DNA from: Nocardioides sp. URHA0032
GTDB taxonomy: Bacteria; Actinomycetota; Actinomycetes; Propionibacteriales; Nocardioidaceae
DNA: 64,000 bases
Assembly (NCBI RefSeq): GCF_000620645.1
Contig: NZ_JIAV01000020.1
Coordinates: 266,991 to 330,990, forward strand
Direction of reading: 5' to 3'
Shown here: in pieces, positions 1 through 8,541 of the stretch
How the letters are laid out: each line of letters starts with the position of its first letter
Numbering within the stretch: position 1 is the first letter of the stretch
Translations under genes and position numbers: made by a program
The notes under the pieces: model-generated
Told to the model about the DNA's origin: nothing
The model's input: the letters and a program-made list of their open reading frames with translations, nothing else
The model's database searches: none

Positions 1-198
1 CACTGGGTCGACGGTGGTCCGACGAGCCTCGACAACCTGGCGCTGCTCTGCCGACGACATCACACCACCGTGCACCAGACAGCCTGGCGGCTCCGGATCG
101 ATCCGGTCACCCGAAGACCGGCCTGGTCCCCGCCACCGCGAGCCGACGACAGCGGCCGCTACACCTTCCTGGTCTCGCCGCCGTACCGAGCTGCCTGA
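1..198 (+). CDS. HNH endonuclease (DUF222/13E12 type), C-terminal part
   Basis: The window opens inside a reading frame that runs to a TGA at 196-198. The 65 visible residues begin HWVDGGPTSLDNLALLCRRH, the second half of an HNH nuclease motif as found at the C-terminus of DUF222/13E12-repeat proteins, which are abundant in actinobacterial genomes. The pattern G-G-x-T-x-x-x-N-L-x-L-L-C-x-x-H-H carries the metal and DNA-binding residues. The start and the DUF222 domain lie outside the window, so integrity cannot be judged. The role of these proteins is unclear; they often behave as mobile or repeat-associated endonucleases. Family assignment is fairly sure, function is not. Confidence 0.75.
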   Translation, partial: HWVDGGPTSLDNLALLCRRHHTTVHQTAWRLRIDPVTRRPAWSPPPRADDSGRYTFLVSPPYRAA

Positions 199-229
199 GC
201 GCGCCCTCGACCGCTGCGATCTGCCCGGC

Positions 230-1054
230 TCACTTCCCCATGGGAGCCCAGGACAGGTCGGACCTGCCGACTCGGTAGAGGACGTGGGAGCCCGGGGAGC
301 TGATGCTGCCCACCTGCCAGACGTAGATGTGGCCGGTGTCGACGACGTAGTTCTCCGCGGCCGAGCGGCACGCGACGGTGACGGTGTACTGGGTGAGCCC
401 GTTCATCCGCGGATAGGCGTGCTCGAGCGGGACGGTGGCCCTGCCGGTGACGTCGGTCTCGCCCATGTCGTCCCAGCTCGGGCTCGTGGAGGCGCCCAGC
501 TGGCACTGCATCGAGTCGGTCACGCTCGACAGTGCGGTGACCCCCGCCGTGACGACGTAGTTGACGGACGGCGAGAGGGAGACCTGGCCGAGCACCGTGC
601 CGCCCGGCGTCACCGTGGCGCCGGCCGGGATGACCACCGTCTGGACCGACGAGACCCCGGCAGGTCCCTGCGGACCCGCCGGCCCCTGGGGGCCAGCCGG
701 TCCCTGAGGCCCGGCCGGGCCACCAGGCCCGGTCGCTCCCGGGAGACCGTCGGCGCCGGCGCTGCCCGGGTCGCCCTGCGGCCCCGACGGACCGGCCGGA
801 CCGACCTCTCCCTGCGGACCCCGCGGACCTTCCGGACCCGCCGCACCCTGCGGGCCGGGCAGGCCGAAGACGCGGCGGGCCGCGGTGCTGAGGTCCGCCT
901 CCTGGAGCGTCCCGTCCTTGACGTCGACCGAGGCGACGGTGCCGTCCTTGATCTGCTTCGAGGTGATCAGGCTGCCTGCCGCCGCTCCGCCCACGCCACT
1001 CGCCGCGATCATCGCGGCGGCGGTGAGCACCACCGCTCCGGTCCGTGACCGCAT
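230..1054 (-). CDS. Secreted collagen-like protein
   Basis: A 274-residue protein with an N-terminal signal sequence or membrane anchor ([19 protein letters not shown]...), then a short segment with the motif S-K-Q-I-K-D-G-T and D-V-K-D-G-T common in actinobacterial surface proteins. It continues with about 23 uninterrupted Gly-X-Y triplets (residues ~70-140, rich in GPQ/GPA) and a ~120-residue C-terminal domain with two Cys. Gly-X-Y tracts form collagen triple helices in bacterial surface proteins. The C-terminal domain may trimerise or bind a ligand (inference). A GTG at 1063 is an alternative start three codons upstream; neither has a strong ribosome site. The 38517-39032 gene has the same N-terminal motif without the collagen part. 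Confidence 0.85.
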   Translation of the reverse strand: MRSRTGAVVLTAAAMIAASGVGGAAAGSLITSKQIKDGTVASVDVKDGTLQEADLSTAARRVFGLPGPQGAAGPEGPRGPQGEVGPAGPSGPQGDPGSAGADGLPGATGPGGPAGPQGPAGPQGPAGPQGPAGVSSVQTVVIPAGATVTPGGTVLGQVSLSPSVNYVVTAGVTALSSVTDSMQCQLGASTSPSWDDMGETDVTGRATVPLEHAYPRMNGLTQYTVTVACRSAAENYVVDTGHIYVWQVGSISSPGSHVLYRVGRSDLSWAPMGK

Positions 1055-1207
1055 CACCTTCACCGCTGTGTCGTCCGTTCGTCGTGGGTCGTGCCCTGTC
1101 GTCACGTCCCCGGACAGGGACGGCGACCGTCGGCAGTCATGACGCACTTCAGAGGTCGTGCCTGGAGCGGGTGTCACGGACCTCTCGCAACTGGGTACCA
1201 GAGGCCC

Positions 1208-2632
1208 ATGACCGAGCAGCGGGTGGAACCGAGGACGGGCATCTTCCGGCGGAAGCCGGTGCAGACCGAGGAGAGCGACGGGGGGCTCGAGCGCTCCATC
1301 GGGCTGTGGCAGCTGACCGCGATCGGCCTCGGCGCGATCATCGGGGCCGGCATCTTCGCGCTGGCCGGGCCGGTCGCGAAGGACACGGCGGGCCCGGCGG
1401 TGACGGTGTCGTTCCTGATCGCGGGCGTCGCGAGCGCGTGCGCGGCGCTGTCGTACGCCGAGTTCGGCGGGCTGATCCCGGTCGCCGGGTCGGCGTACAC
1501 CTACGGCTACGCCGTCCTCGGCGAGGCGGTCGGGTGGTTCATCGGATGGGACCTGCTGCTGGAGTACACCGCGATCGTCGCGGTCGTCGCGATCGGCGTC
1601 TCGCAGTACATCACCTTCCTCGCCGACGCGATCGGGCTCGACCTGCCCGCGTGGATGCTCGGTGCGCCCGGGACCGGTGACGGGCACCGGATCGACCTGT
1701 TCGCGGTGCTGCTCTGCCTGGGCGTCGCGTGGCTGCTGAACCGCGGCATCAAGACCAGCGCCAAGGTCGAGACCTGGCTGGTCGGCGTGAAGCTCCTGAT
1801 CGTGCTCGCCGTGATCGTGGTCGGCGTCTTCTACATCGACACCGACAACCTGACGCCGTACTTCCCGCACGGGCTGAGCGGCGCGGCGACGGGTGCGGCG
1901 ACGGTCTTCTTCGCGGTCTTCGGGTACGACGCGATGAGCACGGCGGCCGAGGAGTCGAAGGAGGCTGAGCGGAACCTGCCCAAGGCGATCATCTACTCGC
2001 TCGCGATCGCGATGGTGCTCTACCTGCTGGCGGCGACCGTGCTGACCGGGATGGTCGACTACCAGGACCTGAGCGGCACCGCGGCGTTCAGCGAGGCGTT
2101 CCAGTCCGTCGGGCTGGGCGGGTTCTCGAAGGTCGTCGCCGTCGGCGCGATCGTCGGCATCGTCACCGTGCTCTTCTCCTTCACCCTGGGTGCGAGCCGG
2201 GTCTGGTACGCGATCAGCCGCGACGGTCTGCTGCCGGCCTGGTTCGCGAAGACCAACGAGCACCACTCGCCGAGTCGGCCGGTGTGGATCGTCGGGATCG
2301 TGTCGGCCGGCATCGCCGGTTTCGTGTCGATCGGGGATACCGCCGAGCTCACCAACATCGGCATCCTGCTCGCCTTCGTGGTGGTGTCCGCCTCGGTGAT
2401 CGTGCTCCGCTACCGCTCGCCGGAGCTGCCGCGCACGTTCCGGACGCCGCTGATGCCGTTCACGCCGCTGCTCGGCATCGCGTTCTCCCTGTGGCTGGTC
2501 ACCAAGCTCCAGCCCGAGACGTGGGTGCGGTTCGCGGTGTGGTTCGTGATCGGCGTGGTGATCTATGCGGTCTACGGCTACCGGCACAGCAAGCTCGGGC
2601 ACGGGACGGTCGTGCAGACGAAGGACACCTGA
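1208..2632 (+). CDS. APC-family amino acid permease
   Basis: A 474-residue polytopic protein of the amino acid-polyamine-organocation superfamily, expected to have about 12 membrane helices. The N-terminal cytoplasmic stretch leads into helix 1 with [13 protein letters not shown], the unwound substrate-binding motif of APC transporters, followed by the ASYAEF-like motif (here [11 protein letters not shown]) of helix 2. Length and order match the YfnA/CAT-like group that imports cationic or neutral amino acids. Substrate cannot be fixed from sequence. The ATG at 1208 is chosen because it directly precedes the conserved region. The gene appears to stand alone, with the M1 peptidase gene 95 bp downstream having its own ribosome site. 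Confidence 0.9.
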   Translation: MTEQRVEPRTGIFRRKPVQTEESDGGLERSIGLWQLTAIGLGAIIGAGIFALAGPVAKDTAGPAVTVSFLIAGVASACAALSYAEFGGLIPVAGSAYTYGYAVLGEAVGWFIGWDLLLEYTAIVAVVAIGVSQYITFLADAIGLDLPAWMLGAPGTGDGHRIDLFAVLLCLGVAWLLNRGIKTSAKVETWLVGVKLLIVLAVIVVGVFYIDTDNLTPYFPHGLSGAATGAATVFFAVFGYDAMSTAAEESKEAERNLPKAIIYSLAIAMVLYLLAATVLTGMVDYQDLSGTAAFSEAFQSVGLGGFSKVVAVGAIVGIVTVLFSFTLGASRVWYAISRDGLLPAWFAKTNEHHSPSRPVWIVGIVSAGIAGFVSIGDTAELTNIGILLAFVVVSASVIVLRYRSPELPRTFRTPLMPFTPLLGIAFSLWLVTKLQPETWVRFAVWFVIGVVIYAVYGYRHSKLGHGTVVQTKDT

Positions 2633-2689
2633 GCCGGGGCCTGTGGAGAGCGCGCACGGCGCTCCGCGATCTGTGGTTGCGTTCCCGGC

Positions 2690-2708
2690 GGACCACACCG
2701 GGTGGTCC
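2690..2708 (+). terminator. Possible terminator hairpin after the permease
   Basis: GGACCAC and GTGGTCC form a 7-bp perfect stem with a 5-base loop in the 95-bp gap after the permease stop. There is no T-run, as usual in GC-rich actinobacteria. It ends only 20 bp before the next start, so it could instead lie in the leader of the M1 gene. Confidence 0.35.
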
Positions 2709-2727
2709 CTTCTCGGGAGGAAGCCAC

Positions 2728-4182
2728 ATGTCTTCACACGCACGCGTACGCCGCCTTGCCGTCGCCCTGGTGACCGTCGTGCTGCTGCCCGCGGGTGCCG
2801 CCCAGGCCGCGCCGGCGGACGCGCTCGACGCCGGCCGGGGCTACGACGTCGACCACTACAACATCCGGGTCGCCTACACACCCAGCACCGACCGGCTCAC
2901 GGGGAACACCTGGATCCGCGCCCACGCCACGCAGGCGCTGTCCCGCTTCGACCTCGACTTCGCGCTGCCGGTGTCCCGGGTCTGGGTCAACGACCGGCCG
3001 GCATCCTTCACGAGTGCTGGGCACGAGCTGGTCGTGACACCGCCGACGGCGCTGCGCGAGGGCCAGGCGATGATGGTCCGGGTCGAGTACGCCGGGGCGC
3101 CGTCGCGGATCCGGACCAGCAGCGGGGCGGTGGCGGCCGGGAGGTCCGGGACCTCGGAGTGGTGGTACCCGTCGAACGACCGGCCGACCGACAAGGCGAC
3201 CTATGACGTGCGCGTCACCGTGGCCAAGGGCCTCGAGGCGATCGGCAACGGCAACCTGGTCTCGAAGCACGTCCGGCACGGCCTGCGCACCTGGCACTGG
3301 GGCGGGCCGGACCCCATGGCGCCGTACCTCGCGTTCTTCGTCGTCGGTCAGTACGACGTCGCGCGCACCCGGGTCGACGGGCACCCGGTGGTCACGGCGG
3401 TCGCCACCCACGGTCGCCGGGAGGGCCGCCGGGCGACGGCCGCGCTCGCCCGGACGCCGGAGGTGGTGGAGTTCGGCTCGCGCGAGTTCGGCGCCTACCC
3501 GTTCGACGCCATGGGTGGGGTCGCGACCGACGGGAGCACGGGGTTCACGATGGAGAACCAGACCCGGCCCGTCTACGCCCGGTCGTTCTGGCACGACGGG
3601 CCGAACGTCTACGTCGTCGTCCATCAGGTCGCGCACCAGTGGTTCGGCGACTCGGTGTCGGTGGAGGACTGGAGCGACATCTGGCTGAACGAGGGCTTCG
3701 CGTCGTACGCCGAGTGGCGCTGGTCGGAGCTGCACTCCGGCGGGAACGGGCGCCAGCTGTTCCGCGCCGCCTGGGGCGACCATGCCGGCGACAGCGCGTT
3801 CTGGAGCGTCCCCATCGGCGCCCCGACTGCTCGCCAGAAGTCCGGCCTCGCCGTCCTCGACCGTGGCGCCATGGCCCTGCAGGCGTTGCGCACCCGCATC
3901 GGTGGCCCGGCGTTCTTCTCGGTCCTGCGTGCGTGGGTGGCGCAGCACCGCCACGCGAACGCCTCGACCGACGACTTCGTCGCGCTCGCCGAGCAGGAGT
4001 CCGGGGAGGATCTCAGCTCGTTCTTCGACGCCTGGCTCTACACGGGCGAGCGGCCCGCGCCGACCCGGGCGAACGGGTTCCCCCGGGACTTCGACACGAG
4101 CTCGACGGGGCGGTCGTCGGCACCCCCGTCGTGGGCCGAGATCAGCCGCACCCACGCGCTGCTGACGTCGAGCCCCCGCTGA
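2728..4182 (+). CDS. Secreted M1-family peptidase-like protein with altered zinc motif
   Basis: A 484-residue protein with a signal peptide (cleavage after ...GAAQA, about residue 27), then the M1 N-terminal beta domain, a T-M-E-N-Q-T substrate-binding element and the catalytic region. The usual [12 protein letters not shown] is here [12 protein letters not shown]: zinc ligands His299, His303 and Glu322 (in LNEGFASY) are present, but the catalytic base Glu at position 300 is Gln (codon CAG at 3625-3627). The enzyme is therefore predicted to bind zinc but to be impaired in peptide hydrolysis. It lacks the C-terminal helical domain of long M1 enzymes, as do many bacterial secreted forms. GGGAGG at 2715-2720 supports the ATG at 2728. 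Confidence 0.88.
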   Translation: MSSHARVRRLAVALVTVVLLPAGAAQAAPADALDAGRGYDVDHYNIRVAYTPSTDRLTGNTWIRAHATQALSRFDLDFALPVSRVWVNDRPASFTSAGHELVVTPPTALREGQAMMVRVEYAGAPSRIRTSSGAVAAGRSGTSEWWYPSNDRPTDKATYDVRVTVAKGLEAIGNGNLVSKHVRHGLRTWHWGGPDPMAPYLAFFVVGQYDVARTRVDGHPVVTAVATHGRREGRRATAALARTPEVVEFGSREFGAYPFDAMGGVATDGSTGFTMENQTRPVYARSFWHDGPNVYVVVHQVAHQWFGDSVSVEDWSDIWLNEGFASYAEWRWSELHSGGNGRQLFRAAWGDHAGDSAFWSVPIGAPTARQKSGLAVLDRGAMALQALRTRIGGPAFFSVLRAWVAQHRHANASTDDFVALAEQESGEDLSSFFDAWLYTGERPAPTRANGFPRDFDTSSTGRSSAPPSWAEISRTHALLTSSPR

Positions 4183-4334
4183 TCCTCACACCGGGACGCC
4201 CGCGCGACGGCCAGCCGGGCCTCGTCGCTATCGAGGACGGTGCGGCGATCGCGGTGTACGTGTTCGGGGTCCGGGTGCGGGTCCGGGTGATGCGCAACCC
4301 GGAGAAGCTCCGCGTCCGGCGGGTCGACGCCTGA
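4131..4334 (+). CDS. Possible small ORF or gene remnant
   Basis: A frame open from a GTG at 4131 to TGA at 4334 covers the gap after the M1 peptidase gene. Beyond 4183 it keeps high G/C at third positions and encodes a plausible segment (IEDGAAIAVYVFGVRVRVRV then MRNPEKLRVRR). It overlaps the 3' end of the M1 gene in another frame and has no clear ribosome site. It could be a real 67-residue protein, the end of a decayed gene, or a frameshifted tail of the peptidase gene. No family is recognised. Confidence 0.3.
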   Translation: MGRDQPHPRAADVEPPLILTPGRPRDGQPGLVAIEDGAAIAVYVFGVRVRVRVMRNPEKLRVRRVDA

Positions 4335-4341
4335 GCCCGCC

Positions 4342-4635
4342 TCAGCGGCGGCGCAGCCGGGCCACCTCGTCCTCCAGCGCCCGGACCCGGCCCTCGAGCC
4401 GGAGGACCTCGGCGATGCCGGCGAGGTTGAGGCCGTCGGCGAGCAGCTCGCGGATCCGGTGGAGCCGCTCGATGTCGTCGGCGCTGTAGAGCCGGGTGCC
4501 GCCTGACGTACGGTCCGGCTCGAGCAGGCCGCGGCGCTCGTAGACGCGCAGGTTCTGTATCTCCATGGACACCATCTCGGCGGCGACGGAGATCGCGAAG
4601 ACGCCTTGGCTGCTGTGCGGCACGCTCTTGATCAT
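4342..4635 (-). CDS. HspR-like MerR-family repressor
   Basis: A 97-residue MerR-type regulator. Residues ~12-80 hold the winged helix-turn-helix (FAISVAAEMVSMEIQNLRVY, then ERRGLLEPDRTSGGTRLYS), close to HspR, which represses chaperone operons in actinobacteria. The C-terminal part (LEGRVRALEDEVARLRRR) is a coiled coil for dimerisation. It is divergent from the small heat-shock protein gene at 4727, and the 91-bp gap holds a dyad and a good promoter, so it most likely controls Hsp20 and itself. A separate HspR is normally found with dnaK, so this may be a dedicated paralogue. The start is the ATG at 4633-4635. Confidence 0.85.
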   Translation of the reverse strand: MIKSVPHSSQGVFAISVAAEMVSMEIQNLRVYERRGLLEPDRTSGGTRLYSADDIERLHRIRELLADGLNLAGIAEVLRLEGRVRALEDEVARLRRR

Positions 4636-4677
4636 GCCTGATGAATCGGGTATAAGAAACCTGTAACCATCGTTACA
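4628..4677 (+). promoter_or_regulatory. hsp20 promoter with overlapping dyad operator
   Basis: TTGATC (4628-4633), a 17-base spacer and TATAAG (4651-4656) make a near-consensus housekeeping promoter for the small heat-shock gene. Immediately after it lies a perfect dyad, TGTAAC-N4-GTTACA (4662-4677), covering the expected transcription start. The -35 element overlaps the start codon of the divergent regulator. On the other strand TTGTAA and TATACC are 18 bases apart and could drive the regulator gene. Binding by the HspR-like protein is inferred from position; the dyad does not obviously match the classical HAIR sequence. Confidence 0.6.
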
Positions 4678-4726
4678 AATACGGACCCGGTCCCCGGGCC
4701 CCCGGCAGAGAACCAGGAGGACAGTG

Positions 4727-5155
4727 ATGTTGCTGCGCACCACCGACCCGTTCCGCGACTTCGACCGCCTGACCCAGCAGTTCCTCGGCACCACCAACCG
4801 TCCCGCGGTGATGCCGATGGACGCCTGGCGCGAGGGCGAGCGCTTCGTGATCGAGTTCGACCTGCCCGGCGTCGCGAAGGACAGCATCGACCTCGACGTC
4901 GAGCGCAACGTGCTGACCGTCCGCGCCGAGCGGGTGGCCCGCAACGGCGACTGGGAGGCACTGGCCTCCGAGCGGCCGAAGGGCGTGTTCAGCCGGCAGC
5001 TCGTGCTCGGCGACAACCTCGACCTCGACCGGATCGAGGCGGAGTACGCCGACGGCGTGCTGCGCCTGGTCGTCCCGGTCGCCGAGAGGGCGAAGCCGCG
5101 CAAGATCGAGATCGGCGGGCTGAGCGAGCCCGATCGCGCCGCGATCGAGGCCTGA
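4727..5155 (+). CDS. Hsp20/alpha-crystallin family small heat-shock protein
   Basis: A 142-residue small heat-shock protein that would hold unfolding proteins in an ATP-independent way. It starts with a short N-terminal arm ([20 protein letters not shown]), followed by the alpha-crystallin domain with the beta-strand signature [20 protein letters not shown] and the conserved [16 protein letters not shown]...[12 protein letters not shown] segment. A C-terminal KIEIG motif is the I-x-I oligomerisation tail. AGGAGG at 4715-4720 sets the ATG at 4727 rather than the GTG at 4724. The divergent HspR-like gene and the operator in the gap indicate heat-inducible control. Confidence 0.93.
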   Translation: MLLRTTDPFRDFDRLTQQFLGTTNRPAVMPMDAWREGERFVIEFDLPGVAKDSIDLDVERNVLTVRAERVARNGDWEALASERPKGVFSRQLVLGDNLDLDRIEAEYADGVLRLVVPVAERAKPRKIEIGGLSEPDRAAIEA

Positions 5156-5186
5156 CCCGCTCCCGGCCCCACATTCCCGACACACA

Positions 5187-5215
5187 GCGGGGCCGCCCGT
5201 GCAGGGCGGCCTCGC
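5187..5215 (+). terminator. Terminator hairpin after hsp20
   Basis: GCGGGGCCGCCC and GGGCGGCCTCGC form a 12-bp stem (one G-T pair) with the 5-base loop GTGCA, 32 bp after the hsp20 stop. No T-run follows. The rest of the gap up to 5353 shows nothing beyond the promoter of the desaturase. Confidence 0.65.
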
Positions 5216-5353
5216 TGCGCTGCGACCCCGGGGAGAACGTGCCTGGTGGGGCCCCTGCGGGATGTGGGGCTTGAGGGTCGGCTGAGGTTGTACTCGGAGA
5301 ACCCGTGGCGCGGGGAAGGGGTGATCCGTGGCCCGGCCGGGCACACTGGCGAC

Positions 5354-6511
5354 ATGACCGTCACGATCGAGCCCACGCGTACGACGCCCGGTGGCCTGAG
5401 CGAGGCCGAGGTCGAGGTCCTGGGCAAGGAGCTGGACGCGATCCGCCAGCAGGTGCTCGACAGCCGCGGCGAACGGGACGCGGCGTACATCCGCCGCCTC
5501 GTGAAGGTCCAGCGGCTGGTCGAGCTCGCGAGCCGGGCGACGCTGCTCCGCAGCCGCAACCGGACGGCGTGGGTGGCCGGGACGGCCGGTCTGGCGCTGG
5601 CCAAGATCCTGGACAACATGGAGATCGGGCACAACGTCCTGCACGGCCAGTGGGACTGGATGCGCGACCCCAAGATCCACTCCACGACGTGGGAGTGGGA
5701 CCACGTCACGCCGGCGGCCCAGTGGCAGCGGGCCCACAACGACACCCACCACCGGTTCACCAACATCGTCGGCATGGACAACGACCTCGGCTACGGCATC
5801 ATGCGCGTCGACGAGGCGCAGGAGTGGCAGCCGCGCCACCTCGTGCAGCCGGTCTGGAACTTCGTGACCGCCTGCATCTTCGAGTACGGCATCGCGATGT
5901 TCGACCTCGACCTCGGCGACCACATCCGGGACAAGCGCAACATGTCGCCGGAGAAGATGGCCGAGGTGCGGATCGCGCTGAAGAAGGCCGGCCGCCAGCT
6001 CGGCAAGGACTTCGTCGTCTACCCGGCGCTGTCCGGACGCGGCTGGAAGTCGACGCTCGCGGCGAACGCGACCGCGAACCTGGTCCGCAACCTGTGGAGC
6101 CACTCGGTGATCATGTGCGGCCACTTCCCCGAGGGCGTGTCCACCTTCGAGCAGGCGCAGCTCGACGAGAACGAGAGCCGCGGGCACTGGTACCTGCGGC
6201 AGATGCTCGGCTCGGCGAACATCTCCGGCTCTAGGGCGCTGCACCTGATGACCGGCAACCTGTCCCACCAGATCGAGCACCACATCTTCCCGGACCTGCC
6301 GAGCAACCGGTACTACGAGATCGCGCCGCGGGTGCGCGAGGTGTTCGCGAGGTTCGAGCTGCCCTACAACGCCCGGCCGATGGTCAAGCAGGTCGCGAGC
6401 GCGTGGCACAAGGTGCTCCGGCTGTCGCTGCCGAACGGCTGGCTGGCCGAGACCAACCGGCGCAACCTGCGCCCGCAGCTGCGCAAGCTGCTCAGCCCCG
6501 CTCCCGCCTGA
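5354..6511 (+). CDS. Membrane fatty acid desaturase (DesA3-like)
   Basis: A 385-residue integral membrane di-iron desaturase that inserts a double bond in acyl-CoA or acyl-lipid chains. The three histidine boxes are present: HNVLH (His93, His97), HNDTHH (His128, 132, 133) and HQIEHH near residue 305, the last with the Q-x-x-H-H form typical of the DesA3 and acyl-lipid desaturase group. Hydrophobic stretches lie between boxes 1/2 and 3. Such enzymes need an electron donor (NADPH oxidoreductase, e.g. DesB type), not seen next door. The ATG at 5354 lies 6 nt after CACACT, so a leaderless mRNA is likely. The 3' end overlaps the convergent oxidoreductase gene by 20 bp. Confidence 0.9.
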   Translation: MTVTIEPTRTTPGGLSEAEVEVLGKELDAIRQQVLDSRGERDAAYIRRLVKVQRLVELASRATLLRSRNRTAWVAGTAGLALAKILDNMEIGHNVLHGQWDWMRDPKIHSTTWEWDHVTPAAQWQRAHNDTHHRFTNIVGMDNDLGYGIMRVDEAQEWQPRHLVQPVWNFVTACIFEYGIAMFDLDLGDHIRDKRNMSPEKMAEVRIALKKAGRQLGKDFVVYPALSGRGWKSTLAANATANLVRNLWSHSVIMCGHFPEGVSTFEQAQLDENESRGHWYLRQMLGSANISGSRALHLMTGNLSHQIEHHIFPDLPSNRYYEIAPRVREVFARFELPYNARPMVKQVASAWHKVLRLSLPNGWLAETNRRNLRPQLRKLLSPAPA

Positions 6512-7625
6512 CGCCGCCGTAGATGCCGCGGCGCACGATCCAGGGCTGGAGGATCGTGTCGATCGACCACCCCGGGATGCGGAAGCCGCGCCCGGACGGC
6601 GTGAAGACGAGCAGGCCCTCGGGCTGGAAGCCCAGCACCGACCCCCAGCGGCGGCGGGCCGGGGTGTAGTCCCGCAACGGGCGACCGTCGAGGTGGGCGC
6701 GGATGTTGCGCGCCAGGAGGCGGTCGGCGCGGTTGCGCGCGGTCGAGCGCAGCGGGTCCGTGGCGGCGACGTCGCCGATCGCGAAGACCCCGGGTGCGCC
6801 GACCACGCCCAGGTCGGGAGCGACCCGGACGAACCCGTCCTCGTCGAGCACCTCGGCCGGCAGCCACCCGGTGTTGGGGCGGACCCGGCCCACGGCCCAC
6901 ACGGTCGCGTCCGCGACGGCCGCCGGCTGCCCGGTCGTCCACTCGACCGGGTCGGCCGTGATCTCGTCACAGCCGGAGCCGGGAGGTACGACGGCGCGGT
7001 GACCCGCGTGGATCCGCACGCCGGCGTCGCGCAGGCGGCTCTCGACCTGGTGCCAGACCCGCCGGTGGTGCTGGGGGAGCGCGTGCTCGCCCGGGAACCA
7101 GAGGTCGATCTCCGTCGCGGGCCACGTGGTCGCGAGGTTGAAGGCGGTGTTCACGGCCGCCGCGCCGCCGCCGACGACGTTGATCGAGCGGGCCGCGGCG
7201 AGCCGGGCGTGCGCCGCGCCGACCGCCGCCCGGACCTCCGCGAGTGACTGGAGCTCGGGCCGCCGCCAGAAGCCGTTGGTGACCCCCGTCGAGATGACGA
7301 GCGCGTCGTACCGCTCCTGCTCGGTCGTGCCGGTGGCCGACCGTACCTCGACGGTGCGAGCGACCGGGTCGAGCCCGATCAGCGTCCCGTGGACGACGCG
7401 CGCGCGGTCGAGCCGGCGGTACCGGTCGAAGCCGACGAAGTAGTTGCGCGCCCACGCGTCGGGGCGGGCGAGGCGGGTGCCGAGCTCCTGGCCGCTCACC
7501 AGTGCGGGCTTGGAGCTGATCCCGACGACGTCGGCGTGCCGCGACAGGTGGATCGCGGTGAGGAGGCCGGTGTCGCCCAGCCCGGCGATCACCACGCGTG
7601 GCCGCACGCCCACCTCAGCGGGCAC
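6492..7625 (-). CDS. FAD-dependent NAD(P)-linked oxidoreductase
   Basis: A ~377-residue two-dinucleotide-binding-domain flavoprotein. The FAD motif VVIAGLGDTG lies near the N-terminus, followed by a second Rossmann motif (NVVGGGAAAVNTA) for NAD(P)H and the FAD-closing motif GVFAIGDVAATDP near residue 285. It resembles the AIF/type II NADH dehydrogenase-like group; no redox-active CxxxxC pair is visible, so it is not a classical disulfide reductase. It follows the DUF1295 gene (overlap of 11 bp if the GTG at 7625 is used; GTGs at 7613 and 7607 are alternatives). Co-transcription suggests it could feed electrons to, or act on the product of, the neighbouring reductase (inference). Confidence 0.85.
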   Translation of the reverse strand: MPAEVGVRPRVVIAGLGDTGLLTAIHLSRHADVVGISSKPALVSGQELGTRLARPDAWARNYFVGFDRYRRLDRARVVHGTLIGLDPVARTVEVRSATGTTEQERYDALVISTGVTNGFWRRPELQSLAEVRAAVGAAHARLAAARSINVVGGGAAAVNTAFNLATTWPATEIDLWFPGEHALPQHHRRVWHQVESRLRDAGVRIHAGHRAVVPPGSGCDEITADPVEWTTGQPAAVADATVWAVGRVRPNTGWLPAEVLDEDGFVRVAPDLGVVGAPGVFAIGDVAATDPLRSTARNRADRLLARNIRAHLDGRPLRDYTPARRRWGSVLGFQPEGLLVFTPSGRGFRIPGWSIDTILQPWIVRRGIYGGVRRERG

Positions 7626-8496
7626 GCCGCGGCGGGCGCGGGAGCAGCATCGGCACCCGGTCGATCACGTCCTGGTAGCTCGGCCGCCGCTCGAGGCTGC
7701 GGTTCTCCATCATCGGGATGCTCGCGAGCAGGAAGAGCAGGACCATGGCGAGGGCCCCGAGGAACACCAGCCACCAGTGCGACGGGGACGCCGCGAGGCC
7801 GAAGATCCCGAGCGAGACCCAGAAGAGGATCTCGCCGAGGTAGTTCGGGTGCCGCGACCAGGCCCACAGGCCGCGGTCCATCACCTCGCCCGGATGCTTG
7901 ATCCGGGCGAACCGGTACATCTGCGCGTCGGCGACGAGCTCCAGTGCGACCGCGCCGAGCCCGACCACGACCGCCACGGCGTCCAGCCAGCCGACGTCCC
8001 GGCCGATCCGGGTGACCGCCACGTAGGCCGGCACCAGGCCGAGGAAGACCTGGAGCGTCGGGACCAGGTGGATGCCGAACAGGTCGACGACGAAGGCCGC
8101 GGCCGGGCTCTTCCCCTCCCGCAGCATCGGGTAGCGCCAGTCCTCGTGCGGGAAGCCCGGGAACGCGTAGACCCAGTTGCCGGTCAGCCGAACCGCCCAC
8201 ACCACGATGACGCCGATCACCAGCCACGCACGGACGTCGTTGGTGTCCGGGGTGCTCTCGGACCACCAGTAGACCGCCAGCAGCGGAGGCAGCACGCTCC
8301 ACCAGGCGTCGTAACAGCTCGAGTTGCGGTACGCGCGGCTGAACCCGAAGACCACCAGGGTGCCCAGCAGGTCCGCGACCAGCCCGTCGAGCCACAACCG
8401 GCCAGAGTCAGGGCCGAGGTACAGCCAGGCGGCGCCGACCCCGATCGCCAGGACGTAGCAGCAGCCGACGCGCGCCAGGGACGCCGCTTTGGTCAT
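7615..8496 (-). CDS. DUF1295 membrane protein (steroid 5-alpha-reductase-like fold)
   Basis: A 293-residue protein with about 8-9 membrane helices. The C-terminal half has the DUF1295/ICMT-like signature: FARIKHPGEVMDRGLWAWSR followed by HPNYLGEILFW, and an RRPSYQDVIDR-type end. This fold includes steroid 5-alpha-reductases and sterol C14/C24 reductases that bind NADPH, so a reductase acting on a steroid or long-chain enoyl substrate is plausible but not shown. A KstR-type box lies directly upstream, which supports a link to steroid metabolism. The ATG at 8496 is 6 nt after TACGGT, a leaderless arrangement. The FAD oxidoreductase gene follows in the same transcript. Confidence 0.85.
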   Translation of the reverse strand: MTKAASLARVGCCYVLAIGVGAAWLYLGPDSGRLWLDGLVADLLGTLVVFGFSRAYRNSSCYDAWWSVLPPLLAVYWWSESTPDTNDVRAWLVIGVIVVWAVRLTGNWVYAFPGFPHEDWRYPMLREGKSPAAAFVVDLFGIHLVPTLQVFLGLVPAYVAVTRIGRDVGWLDAVAVVVGLGAVALELVADAQMYRFARIKHPGEVMDRGLWAWSRHPNYLGEILFWVSLGIFGLAASPSHWWLVFLGALAMVLLFLLASIPMMENRSLERRPSYQDVIDRVPMLLPRPPRRAR

Positions 8497-8502
8497 GCCC
8501 GA

Positions 8503-8523
8503 ACCGTACTAGAACACGTTCCA
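8503..8523 (-). promoter_or_regulatory. KstR-type operator and -10 element of the DUF1295 gene
   Basis: The 14-mer TAGAACACGTTCCA (8510-8523) fits the published KstR consensus TNNAACNNGTTNNA at every fixed position. On the minus strand it ends one base before TACGGT (8508-8503), which is 6 nt from the ATG at 8496. A bound repressor would therefore block the promoter. The same 14-mer precedes the kstD-like gene at the right end of the window. Confidence 0.7.
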
Positions 8524-8541
8524 GTTTCGTGGCGGACCCGG

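Noticed and set aside
230..2881. 883-codon open frame on the minus strand
   Set aside because: Only its last 275 codons are the collagen-like gene. The rest lies antisense to the permease and part of the M1 peptidase and encodes low-complexity Arg/Asp/His-rich sequence.
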